NCBI GenBank assembly: GCA_947044365.1 | Contig: OX345636.1 | Coordinates: forward strand, 5,910,001 to 5,974,000 | Source: Petrosia ficiformis | Lineage: Eukaryota; Porifera; Demospongiae; Haplosclerida; Petrosiidae | Direction: 5' to 3' | DNA length: 64,000 nt | Shown: in pieces, positions 22,713 to 36,700 of the stretch | Layout: each line of letters opens with the position of its first letter | How positions within the stretch are numbered: the first letter of the stretch is position 1 | Made by a program: the position numbers and the translations under genes | The notes under the pieces: generated by a model | Database searches by the model: none | Told to the model about the DNA's origin: nothing | The model's input: the letters and a program-made list of their open reading frames with translations, nothing else

Positions 22713-22957
22713 CTAAATTCTCTTCCTTCTTTTCGATGATGGAAGTATTTCATCCACATTATTAGTATTATTATCAATTCTGCTGTGTTTAAATGTACTG
22801 GTAGTTCTCTCTGTATCATTAGTAGTATAATTAAGTCTATTTAATACAGGGGATCTCCCAGTTCGTCTGGAATAAAAAAGAACATAGGCTTGTGAATTGA
22901 GTACATCCTCAGGAAGACAACGAGATAATCGAGTATCATTACAATGAATCCAAGAAG
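22713..22957 (-). CDS. USP44/49: USP44/49 exon 15 (Asp box, C-terminus, stop)
   Basis: Acceptor TACATGTAG, then [13 protein letters not shown] with the catalytic Asp, [12 protein letters not shown], and a low-complexity tail ending in the basic SSKRRKRI before TAG at 22713-22715. Length 245 (2 bases plus 81 codons including stop) fits the phase of exon 14. Confidence 0.93.
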
Positions 22958-25900
22958 CTACATGTAGATAGAATAAACAACAGTATTATTATGTCATTTT
23001 GGCAGGGTTCTCAATTAGCTCAGTCATGCCCAGGCTTTTAAGACGATAGAGAAAAGGAGCCTGGATTCAACTGTTTATTACAATATGAAAATATTTAGAT
23101 ATGATTATCACGAGAAACTTTAATTAGGATAAATCAAATTGCCCATCCCAAGAGAATGGGCCGCTGAGATTCTTACGATACATGTGGATCAATTCGTGTA
23201 CATGTACCTGACTTTATTAATCTTACATACATGTATTATGATTAGAGCTACACTTTAATAAGGTGATAGTCAACTGTACTTCTAAGCAGTACAATAGTAC
23301 TACTTTGTACTGTATTTATAGTACACATATAATTAATGTGTGACTCCCTTTACATTTGTATGTGATAGCTTAGTACCAAGGTGTCCGATAAATGTAGTAA
23401 ATGTCCGCTAAATTGAAAGTAAATTGTATAACATACATGTACATGTATATGTTGTATATGTTGTACATGTATATATAGGTGGAGCAGGACAAGAGTGATG
23501 AAAATACACAATTTACATATACATGTACATGTAGGTCAAAATGTCCAGTAGTTGGCTCAATGTACAATGATAATATACATGTATGTGACCCAATTTGGGA
23601 AAACCACACTAAGCTCATGGCACATTTTCATTTTGAACAAATGCTTACCTTCAAACACTCGCTATATGGCCATTTGGAAGCCAATGAAATTTGGTATCCA
23701 GGAAGACCAGTTAATGCTCCTCCTACATGTAGATACCACATTTAGTTTATTTCCTGTAAGGCAAAGCAAAGCCATGGCAGAATAGCGAGTGTTTGAAGGT
23801 AAGCATTTGTTCAAAATGATAATTTTATTGTGCCATAAGTAATACATGTAGTTAAACCACCCCTTTGAGTGCATTAAGAAAATTACAGTACGAGACAAGC
23901 ATACAGGACGAGCAAAGTGAGTACTGCATGCTTGTCGAGACCACACCTCGAGTGTGTAATTTTCGTAATGCACCAGAGTAAGCAGGCGCTTTAAATGATC
24001 TATACTGATGTGTGGATGTATCAATGTACTCGACAGACTGTTGTTGGAGCAGCTTCGATCGTTAGTAGAGGTGAGCAAAGTGTGCAGTAAGACTAGTGAT
24101 TTAATGTTCAATCATGTGATGCAATATCTGCACTCTGATTGGCCACAGGTCACATGATCAGCATAAGTGTGGTTTTCCCAAACGAAACTTAAATAAACTA
24201 ATATCAGGTACTGTATGTGACACAAATCTCACCTGCTTCATTATTCCAGCAATAAGCAGTATAATGACCACATGAAAATCCAGCTCCATGATGAACAATA
24301 ACGCTAGCTAAATCATATACTAGGTCATTAGTAGATTCAAATATATTTAGATCAGTTATGACACCCACACCATCTGTTTCCATAGCGATATTAGTGGGTG
24401 TGGTACAGAAAGGTTGTAAGTTCATTTCCATTGGAAATATTACATGTGAAGTGATTTTTTGCCAAGTTCTTCCACAAAATCTATTAAAAGAACAGGAAAT
24501 TAAATAACAATAATATCTGTTCAGATTAATACACAATATATATACCAGGGATGTTGTAATTACATTTGCAAATGTAATCATTACAACTCAATTACTTTGT
24601 GAAATTTCTTGTAATGATTACAATTGCAATTACTAATTGATTTTAGTGGCAAAAATTGTAATCATTCCTTTTAAAATGTAATCAATTACTAATTACAATT
24701 ACAAAAAAAGATTTACAATGTAGAATTCTAGGTCATGTGTTCATTAACATTTAGGTTCTCAAAGTTATGTGGCAGCAAACACTTCACATGGTGATAAAAT
24801 TAACATTTTCAGTGAGCACAACTGACTTGTAAGCACATAACAAACAAATCAATTACAATTACAATATTTAAATTACAATTAACAATTACTTCACCTTAAA
24901 ATATGTCAATTTCAACTACCATTACAATTACTTGGGGAAAAGTAATTAATTGTATTTAATTACAATTACTAATTATAACATCCCTGATATACACTATAGC
25001 TAAAATCAGTTTACACTACTATACTGCAGAGCTGCATTTAAAAAATTAATTATGTTGAGGGATAAAAAAGAATGGGGGAAGGATAATTATGTGCAGATGA
25101 TGCAGGTAAAGATTATTGGTCATACTGAAATAATATATGAACATCATTTTAATGTCATGTCATGGTAAAAGTGAATGAGCTTTATAATTGCTAATGTGTC
25201 ATAGAAATGGGTCTTATACAGGTGTATACATGTATATGTAATTAATAAAAGGGCCTAGCTTATTTGGTTTTAAAATTTACATGTACCTGTATCTGTATTT
25301 GTAATTGGATGAGGCATCTAATAAAGTTAGAAAGAGAGTGTCTGTTTTTCTGTGGACTTCATTTGCTCATATAACAACTACATGTATAGGATGGTTAATC
25401 CTAACCAACTTCTTTATCAAAGTATTGACTGTTATATATTTCATGACTACTCTTATAATTATAGCCTTCTTGTATTGTTAATGACAGGAGCCCATTAGAA
25501 GATGGAGTGTGTAACTGCCTATGCTATGAAAATCAAACAAGACCCTTTTATAGTACATGTACTTATAATTAGTAAACTGAACAAAAGTACTATACATTTT
25601 GTACATGTAACTATATCGTTATTCGATACATGTAGATGTATATCTATTAATGTTGTTTAAGTTATGGCTATAATCTAATACATGTAATGATGTTGTTTTA
25701 GTAAGGCACTGTGACTTGTAACTAAACAGAATTAAAAATGGCTAATAATGGAACATTTAGTTAGTTAACTAAATTCTTTTAGTAAGCTTATTATTATTTT
25801 AGTGTATGTATAGGATATACATGTAGCCCTGGTTGGAGGCAGTTATGGGCATATAACACCCGCGAGATAATTGGACGAGGTCGTAGCCCGAGACAATTAT

Positions 25901-28900
25901 CTCACATTTGTTATATGCCCATACTGCCTCCAAACAGGGCTATATGTATTTTATACCATGGTAACACAAAAGTATACAATTAAATCACATTTGACATCAC
26001 TGTTGTCCAGTAGAGTACTATCCCAATTACCGTTTACTGTAAAAATACAATTTGATGATTTAGTGGCTAGACACTATGTCTACAGGCATGATATGGGTTC
26101 GTGGTACATCAAAGGTTACCATGGTGATCGCCCACACACCGTGGTAGAAATTCAGTTACAGTATGTAAAGTAAAGTTGATGTTGATAATAATAGGTGTAC
26201 ATACATACATGTACATAGTCTATAGAGTACATGTACATGTACATGACTAATTACAAACAAAATACTATTACTATTATCTGTATATTGTCAGTATAATTAC
26301 AACTTACATAAATAACAAAAATATATGTACATGTACATGTATATTTACATAAATACATGTAAATTCACTCAGTGTTGGTACAGCTGGAGTTAAGACTACT
26401 CCTAATGTTTTTGCCTATTACCACTATGTTCTTCAGTCCACCCTCACAATTTTTACATACATGTACATGTACATGTAACACACAGAAACCGAATAATAAT
26501 AGTAATAATAATAGTCAATTGAAGTACATGTACATTTATAGTATATAAACTTAATAATGTGAGGTACATGTACTGTACATTGTAGTTAATTAACTAAACA
26601 GTTTTATGCTTACTAAATGGTTTTAGTTTCAATAGACTCGCTAAAAGTGTCCATTGTTGGCCAATTTCATTAGTTAGTTGATTAGTTCAGTAGAGTCATT
26701 AATATTAGACTTACCAAAAGGGTTTGAATTTCCATTTCACTTAGTTATAGTTATAATTAGTTACAGTTTCATTCCACATGTAAAACACAAACCTTGCTTT
26801 TTGAATTTCTTTGGCGCTGGATCGTTGCTACCTGTTGCAATCCAGTTGCCATTATACTTTCTGAACTGAGCATGTGCACATGTGTAATTTAGTCATAATA
26901 CCTTAATAAAATGGGTTTTAGTTATATTATAGTTACGTACATGCATAACTAAAACAACATTAACATATACATGTAATTATATGTAGTATAATGTACATGT
27001 ACATGTACACATGTATACCTAAATCTCTTGAGATGTAGTCTCAATACTTCAGGAGGATTTACAATACTGAACTGTTTAGTAGCTGTCTGTTTAAATGTTG
27101 GACAATGATCACATGTATATATCTCATCCTCTAAATCTTCCACTGATGTGAACAGATTTAAAATATCTACAAAAATGAATTTGATGTACATTGTAATGTA
27201 CATGTACATGTACATACATAGTGTTGTTTTAGTACATGTATATGAAATATAATAACCAATTTACAATGTACACATGTACATGTAGTTATACATGTACACG
27301 TACATATATAGTATAATATTATGTCAATAAAAAGTCACCATACAGTAACATTAATTACCTTAGTTCTATTGTCGGTATAGTACATGTATAGTAATTACTG
27401 TGTCACTACTGTGGTGTTGAATTGACAAGTACATGTACATGTATATCATTTACATTGTTGGAAATCAAACTACTTGTAAAACGTTGTAATTACTGTATGA
27501 CCTCAAATAGAATGAATCAATATGTAATAATGATAATAATTATGTATACATTAATGTGACATGAATATTGATGACAAAACATTCTGTATACACAACAGGT
27601 TTTATGCATGGTTTTTGTTAGGGAGAGAAGCACACTGCTCCTGAGTGTATGGGGTGTGGGTGTGCTCCCCGCATACATGTATATATTTTAAAATTTAGGC
27701 CCTCTATTGTGTTTCTGGGACACAAGTAGGATCTGTATGGTGACATTTTATTGACATAATTACACTGTAGTTGTTACATTTATAGTTACATGTAGTTTCT
27801 TACAAACGCGTGTCGAATCATTGAGCCAACTACCGAACATTTTTACCTACATTGTATTTTCATCACTCTTGTCCTGCTCCCCATATACTTTGTGTACAGT
27901 TCAGTTTTAATTTACAAGACATTCAGCATTAATTATTAGACAATATCCTGCATGACTGGATGTTTCCACACCACTGTTCTCACAATACTGTATACTGTAC
28001 ACTTACATGTATAACTTGGCTGATAAGCTCATATGGTGCACAAAGAGCTTCTTATCCATTCTCTCTTTGGGAAAGTAGGCACAGTTAATTATGATTATAT
28101 TGTCACTAACGGCATTAACTCTTGTTAATTGGCTCAAGATACATTGTATATTCTCAATGGAACACACACACTAACCATTGTTGAGCCAATTTGGCCCATG
28201 CTTCAAAACATATCAAAAACTCTGCCTCAGAGGAAGAGATTTTCAAAGCAGCTGAAGGTACATGTATAGTGCTGAGAGTATTTGAGTGCATTCAACTACA
28301 TGTACATGTATGCAGTATGCACTGTGTAAGTTTTCATACAGCACTGCATGTATAGTATAGAAAATACAGTACTGTAGGTACCTCTGATCACATCCAAACA
28401 TCACGCATCATACTTTAAAGGTTTTTAAGTGAATCTATTTCATGTACCTTTCAAATTACATGGTATATTTGATGATTTTCTTCCAGTACTACTTTGTGTA
28501 TTATTTGTATTAGATTGATATCTGAAAATAATAATTACACATATCATAACATTTGAATTGGATAATTAGATACATACAATGTACATGTACATGTATAAAT
28601 GTAAATGTATAGCCTAAGAGACACTAGGCTGTCCTAAATTTTTTGGTGGGCAAGCAGGGCCATTCCTATGATTGCTTATGGTTAATTAATGGATGTGGTA
28701 TGTGATGGAATACATGTTCCCAGCTCTACAGACCAACAGGAAGATAGCTGCTTGTAGTTTATGTAGAAGCTGGAACTAATATCTGCTCTAGCTGTAATGT
28801 ATTCCTAAAGTTCTACAAGAAAGTAAGACAACTAGATTATCCTCATTAGGCTGTTGTGTTTCAGGCATGAGAAAGTCATACAGATACCATACATCTTGTT

Positions 28901-30483
28901 AATGAATGCTTTCAGTGTGTATTCATGTAAATTGTAGTTAAGGAAGTTACATCATTCAAGGATATTGTAAGTACAGGAATGTGTGTTTGAACTACAGACC
29001 AGCAGGAAACTGCAACTACATGTAATACACAATGTACTAATAGCTATTTAATATAACAGTATAAAGATGATGCAAGAATCTTTAACAAGTAAGTATAATA
29101 AGTTGTTGAGTTTCAGACACGAGGAAGTCATCATTTAGGACCTTTGAAGGAGTACTTCAGTTTCATCAAAGATCTGTGCCTTCTATCCAACAAGGTAGTT
29201 TCGAAGCCTCAGTGTTCTGCCCACACTGGTCGGCTCTAACCATGACTCACATGACTTAACCACCACTCAGATGAATTAACCACCTCTCAGATAATACTAC
29301 TGAGACAGAATTAAGTATATACCGGATAAACAGCACTAAATGCAAGTTAGAATCCAACCACCGCTCTAAATCTTCTGAGAAGAACACTGCAGGCACAGGT
29401 ACATGTACAGGTACGTAAGTTTGGGCATTGCCTGGAGACTTCTAACACTGGCTTTACATCAATGGCTTTCTTAACAACCCTCCTACATGTACATGCACAT
29501 GTATCATATACACATGTACATGTATCATGTACACACGTGTATGTGAGAGTCATAAAGCTCACGTAATAAGATTTATAAATTAATTATACAATGTACACCT
29601 GTAGAGGTATTATATTGTACCTGTCTGGAAATTCAAGTGATAAGTCCCAAAATGGTTCTCTAGTAATAGACTGATGTCCACATTTATTATAAGTTATCTA
29701 TTGATATAAAACATATAGAACGAGATATTATACTATATAAATAACAAATATAAACAAAATATACACGTAAATAGCATCTGATTTTTGTGAATTTACTGCT
29801 ACATGTACATGTACATGTGTATATTGGAAAAAAATGCTTCATTATTTGTTACTGGTTTTCACTTGTTCTGTCACATATACTGTTACATTTATACATTAGT
29901 GTTGTTTTAGTTTGACAATAACAACCTTTTTCAGGGTTTTAGTGTTAATTAACCGTGACCGTTATTGGCCAAATTTCAAACTTACCTACATGTACGTACA
30001 TGTAGTTATTACAGTAGACCTGTAATTTATAGTAAAAAGTCACAATGTCTTACTAAAAGGGTTTTAGTTATACATGTACATGTACTTATAGTTAACTAAA
30101 ACAACATGTACGTATACTTACATGTATACGTATGTACATGTACAATAATTCTTTAAACAGTTGCTTCTTCACAAAGTTATTGCTAAAATTCAATGCAAAC
30201 TTGGATAATTACATGTACATATGCGCATTATGAAAACCAGGAGTTGTGAAATGTTTATCGTCAAATTGCTAGATTATCAGTGCATTTTAGTCATCATTGT
30301 AGTCATAGTTATTACAGTTTGACATCTTATTATAAACGTACTGTACTGGATAAAGTCCCTTGAAATAAACTAGGAATGATTTCTCTTGCTGCGACAATAT
30401 CTCTTGATGGATGAGATATATTGATGGTGACTTCTGATGGACATTGTAAGAGTTCTGAATGTAAACGATCCAATAGCTCACTG

Positions 30484-30560
<77 letters not shown>

Positions 30561-30689
30561 AGAGAGATATAGAGAAGGAGACAGAGAGAGAGAGACAGAG
30601 AGAGAGACAGAGAGACAGAGACAGAGAGAGAGACAGAGAGAAACCAAAAAGAGAGAGAGGGAGGGAGGGAGGGAGGGAGAGGGAAAGAA

Positions 30690-30745
<56 letters not shown>

Positions 30746-33700
30746 GTACATGTACATTGTGTATTCACTTACATGTACATTGTGTACATGTACACTCATG
30801 CATATACGTACATGTATACAAGAAAAATAACAGGACCCGAAATTAAACAAACCACTTCCATATAACCCTACATAAGTACTTACACTGCTACATGTATAAA
30901 ACAAAATACAAAGATCTGTACTTATGTAGGGTTATATGGAAGTGGTTTGTTTAATTTCGGGTCCTGTTAGCTTCCCAACCTTGTTTGCATGCTTTTTGGG
31001 TTTTGGCATCCCTACATCTTCTTTCACTTTTATTGAAAAATTGTTTTTTCACTATTCTTGTTTCCATTTTTTTTTTTGAATATTTTTTTGTAGATTACAT
31101 AAATAAATTATCATGAATCATACATAATTATATTCATTAAAATTTGTTCATCAATGAAGGTCAGTCTTTTGTATATATCACTTTTTTATGTATTCTTTTT
31201 TACTTACAGATGATGTCTATTCTCTATTTCACTTACAGTACTGTCTGCAGTCCTAGTGTCTGTCACTGTGTCAACCATTCAGTATTCCAATGCTTATCAT
31301 AGTATATAATATTATAATACAATGGTTATAATTATTATATTCATTATTATAAGAATGTATTTGCTCACAAACGTTATTACTATGCTTATAATTCCAACAC
31401 TTCCACCTTTTCAGCTTCCATGTTCTGATTATACAATTGCGCATGCGTAATTAAATTCCACTTAGGTAAATGGCATCCAATTCGAGATTAAATCTTTGTA
31501 GTCGTTGAGACTGTCTTCTTTCATTGTATCTGACGATATCATCTCCATACTTTAAGACCAGAATTTTACTATAAATGTGACTGGAATGGTGCTAGAATCA
31601 TTGTGATATTTCAACAAACAAAATAATGATTTGTCTGAAAAAATAAAAATAAAAATAAAAATAATATGATGAAGATTTTGCCAGTTTTGTCACTCGCCGG
31701 TTCTCTACCTTAACGACAATCTTTGGCCATCTAGATGGTGTTGGTAGTCATAAAAACACTAGATATGAACAGACATGTGTGTATTAAAACGTATCTGTAT
31801 ATATTACCAGAGATTTCAGCTCATGACTTGCAATTGAAATGTATGGGCGGCCATTTTTTTCAGTGCCATCCCTACATAGAGAGTACTACCGTACTCTCTG
31901 ATACATGTACATGTACCCTGTACATGTATATTTCACGTGTACAGTAAGCCCTTTGTGGCTGTGTTTTATGAATTTTTTTTAAGCCATTATGGCTGCTTGT
32001 TGTTTTTTAACTGTTTCTACGCTAGGCAAATGAATTATCATGTACATGTACACATACATGTACAGGCATGCACATAACACATACATGTAGACCAAACACA
32101 TGCATGAAATAATTAAGTACACCAACACACACACGCAAACACACACACAAACACACACACACACCAAAGAAACTCTTGAGCATCTTGCTGACAATACCCT
32201 CTAAAAGTTGGAATATGATGCCATATTGCTGTCAGTACAGTATGAGGTGTGACCACAGCCCATTTACCTGACCACATTACTCTCATTAGTCTATGAATTT
32301 CTTCACATAGAGAACCAAGTTCTGAATGATAAAAATTATATGCAGATAATTCATCAATGACTTTCAATTTCAAAAATCTATTGACTATATACAGTAGAAG
32401 TCAATTAAAAGTTAATGTTTCATCTTTGTAGTACGACTGTAGTACGAAACAGATCATATCGTTCTGTTAACATTGAGTAAAAACGGTTCCTTTGCATTTA
32501 AACATTTAATTAACGTTTGTTATTAATTATTTCTAAAATGTGGGCGTGGCTAATGATCCAAACAGCCAACATTTTACTGTTAGATTCTCTCCAACTTGAC
32601 GGTCAATTTTTCCATTGTATAAACTGTTCCGTATACCGTTTAAACTGAATTTTGTCCAAGATTTTGCGTAAGTACTATGGAAAGTTGAACGTGCGTCAGT
32701 CAGGTACATTGTACAGACACATGCAGACACATTGTACATGTACATGTATGTATATATGATCATGTGACATTGTGTGTGTGTGTGTGCTTGTACATGTACA
32801 GTATATCTGAATTCTGTACTAACCTTCTTCACTGACAGAAGTGACCATACCTCTAGTTCTACCTCCTGATCCACCACTTAGTCCAGTTACACTTTGTAGT
32901 CTTCTTATTCCAGTAGGTAAAACAGGTTTAGTTGATATATGCTATGAATATAAATTGTCATGTTAGGCACTTTGAAATCATAATTTTCAAATGATTACAT
33001 TTCAAAATTCAGTCATTTGTATACAGTAATGTAACTATACATTTTGGTACCTACATGTACATGTATGGAGCAGTTATTGCAACTTGGAGAGATTACTGTG
33101 CTGTGCTGTATGTGCATTACCATGTGTACATTTACTCATGAAGTTCATGGTAATAGGTATATAATACATGTACATGTACATGTACAGTGTACATACACCA
33201 TGTACGTATGTACATGTACTTGTATTTGTACATGTACCTGTACAGTGTACATACACTATGTACGTACGTACCTGTATATGTACATGTATATGGACATGTA
33301 TATGTACATGTACATGTACTGAAGATAATTTAATGTCCAATATACTATACATGTACATGTACGTATATGTTTAACTCAGAATAGATAGAATACCTGTACA
33401 TGTACATACATGTACATGTGTACATGTATGTACATGTACATGTACATGCACATGTAATAATTTATTTTCTTACTTGAAAACATTCGACGGTAGTTTGTCT
33501 ACTGAACATTACTGAATTACCAGAATCTGAACGAGATAGAGAAGATACTGATACTGGGTCTGATGTGTTTGAATCACATTGACCCATTTGTCGAAATGTC
33601 TCACGAAGAAAATGTAAGTGACTGTGTGAGAATACAATGAATCGATCAATATACATGTACATATGTAATAAAGTACATGTATATTTATATTAACAGATTC

Positions 33701-36700
33701 TGACAGGTACAATTACTACATATACATGTACGTACCTGTTATTATATACTACATGTATCACTGTACTTCCATTGACTACATGTACAGTGTACATTGTGAA
33801 TGAAACAAATGTACTACATAATCATTCACACATTACATCGTGAGTGAAGTACACAGAACATTGAATGTACTACACATTATTGCTATCACATACAAATGGT
33901 GGAATGACAAGCGATTGTCCCTTTTAGAAAATTATATGACTTACAATGTATATAGGATGAATACTACTGTGAAGTAGTATTCATCCTATACTGTACAACT
34001 ACGTACACATCACCTAACATCTTCCCTTAAAATCTTGCTCAAACACTCCCATTTAATCCATCATGATTCCACACTTTTGTACAGGAAGTTGGTATCTACA
34101 TGTAAGCTNNNNNNNNNNNNNNNNNNNNNNNNNNNNNNNNNNNNNNNNNNNNNNNNNNNNNNNNNNNNNNNNNNNNNNNNNNNNNNNNNNNNNNNNNNNN
34201 NNNNNNNNNNNNNNNNNNNNNNNNNNNNNNNNNNNNNNNNNNNNNNNNNNNNNNNNNNNNNNNNNNNNNNNNNNNNNNNNNNNNNNNNNNNNNNNNNNNN
34301 NNNNNNNNTAATGTCATGTCATGGTAAAAGTGAATGAGCTTTATAATTGCTAATGTGTCATAGAAATGGGTCTTATACAGGTGTATACATGTATATGTAA
34401 TTAATAAAAGGGCCTAGCTTATTTGGTTTTAAAATTTACATGTACCTGTATCTGTATTTGTAATTGGATGAGGCATCTAATAAAGTTAGAAAGAGAGTGT
34501 CTGTTTTTCTGTGGACTTCATTTGCTCATATAACAACTACATGTATAGGATGGTTAATCCTAACCAACTTCTTTATCAAAGTATTGACTGTTATATATTT
34601 CATGACTACTCTTATAATTATAGCCTTCTTGTATTGTTAATGACAGGAGCCCATTAGAAGATGGAGTGTGTAACTGCCTATGCTATGAAAATCAAACAAG
34701 ACCCTTTTATAGTACATGTACTTATAATTAGTAAACTGAACAAAAGTACTATACATTTTGTACATGTAACTATATCGTTATTCGATACATGTAGATGTAT
34801 ATCTATTAATGTTGTTTAAGTTATGGCTATAATCTAATACATGTAATGATGTTGTTTTAGTAAGGCACTGTGACTTGTAACTAAACAGAATTAAAAATGG
34901 CTAATAATGGAACATTTAGTTAGTTAACTAAATTCTTTTAGTAAGCTTATTATTATTTTAGTGTATGTATAGGATATACATGTAGCCCTGGTTGGAGGCA
35001 GTTATGGGCATATAACACCCGCGAGATAATTGGACGAGGTCGTAGCCCGAGACAATTATCTCACATTTGTTATATGCCCATACTGCCTCCAAACAGGGCT
35101 ATATGTATTTTATACCATGGTAACACAAAAGTATACAATTAAATCACATTTGACATCACTGTTGTCCAGTAGAGTACTATCCCAATTACCGTTTACTGTA
35201 AAAATACAATTTGATGATTTAGTGGCTAGACACTATGTCTACAGGCATGATATGGGTTCGTGGTACATCAAAGGTTACCATGGTGATCGCCCACACACCG
35301 TGGTAGAAATTCAGTTACAGTATGTAAAGTAAAGTTGATGTTGATAATAATAGGTGTACATACATACATGTACATAGTCTATAGAGTACATGTACATGTA
35401 CATGACTAATTACAAACAAAATACTATTACTATTATCTGTATATTGTCAGTATAATTACAACTTACATAAATAACAAAAATATATGTACATGTACATGTA
35501 TATTTACATAAATACATGTAAATTCACTCAGTGTTGGTACAGCTGGAGTTAAGACTACTCCTAATGTTTTTGCCTATTACCACTATGTTCTTCAGTCCAC
35601 CCTCACAATTTTTACATACATGTACATGTACATGTAACACACAGAAACCGAATAATAATAGTAATAATAATAGTCAATTGAAGTACATGTACATTTATAG
35701 TATATAAACTTAATAATGTGAGGTACATGTACTGTACATTGTAGTTAATTAACTAAACAGTTTTATGCTTACTAAATGGTTTTAGTTTCAATAGACTCGC
35801 TAAAAGTGTCCATTGTTGGCCAATTTCATTAGTTAGTTGATTAGTTCAGTAGAGTCATTAATATTAGACTTACCAAAAGGGTTTGAATTTCCATTTCACT
35901 TAGTTATAGTTATAATTAGTTACAGTTTCATTCCACATGTAAAACACAAACCTTGCTTTTTGAATTTCTTTGGCGCTGGATCGTTGCTACCTGTTGCAAT
36001 CCAGTTGCCATTATACTTTCTGAACTGAGCATGTGCACATGTGTAATTTAGTCATAATACCTTAATAAAATGGGTTTTAGTTATATTATAGTTACGTACA
36101 TGCATAACTAAAACAACATTAACATATACATGTAATTATATGTAGTATAATGTACATGTACATGTACACATGTATACCTAAATCTCTTGAGATGTAGTCT
36201 CAATACTTCAGGAGGATTTACAATACTGAACTGTTTAGTAGCTGTCTGTTTAAATGTTGGACAATGATCACATGTATATATCTCATCCTCTAAATCTTCC
36301 ACTGATGTGAACAGATTTAAAATATCTACAAAAATGAATTTGATGTACATTGTAATGTACATGTACATGTACATACATAGTGTTGTTTTAGTACATGTAT
36401 ATGAAATATAATAACCAATTTACAATGTACACATGTACATGTAGTTATACATGTACACGTACATATATAGTATAATATTATGTCAATAAAAAGTCACCAT
36501 ACAGTAACATTAATTACCTTAGTTCTATTGTCGGTATAGTACATGTATAGTAATTACTGTGTCACTACTGTGGTGTTGAATTGACAAGTACATGTACATG
36601 TATATCATTTACATTGTTGGAAATCAAACTACTTGTAAAACGTTGTAATTACTGTATGACCTCAAATAGAATGAATCAATATGTAATAATGATAATAATT

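Larger units (their letters stand above)
25150..34108. repeat. Copy A of a 9-kb duplicated segment (end of left contig)
   Basis: Practically identical to 34309-43268. The coordinate offset is 9159 before and 9160 after the GA tract near 30.7 kb, and that single-base difference is the only one I found. It ends exactly at the N gap. Confidence 0.95.

Noticed and set aside
25871..26173. 100-codon frame [12 protein letters not shown]
   Set aside because: It starts inside a hairpin tip, uses a non-ATG start, has no splice or family support, and is duplicated only because of the contig overlap.
30287..30904. Long SLSLSL/RERERE open frames on both strands
   Set aside because: They are translations of the GA/CT microsatellite next to USP44/49 exon 10; only the short [11 protein letters not shown] segment is coding.
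32113..32164. Extension of USP44/49 exon 9 into [11 protein letters not shown]
   Set aside because: That is translation through the GT microsatellite; splicing at the first GT gives TG plus T from exon 10 and restores the family QEFLC.
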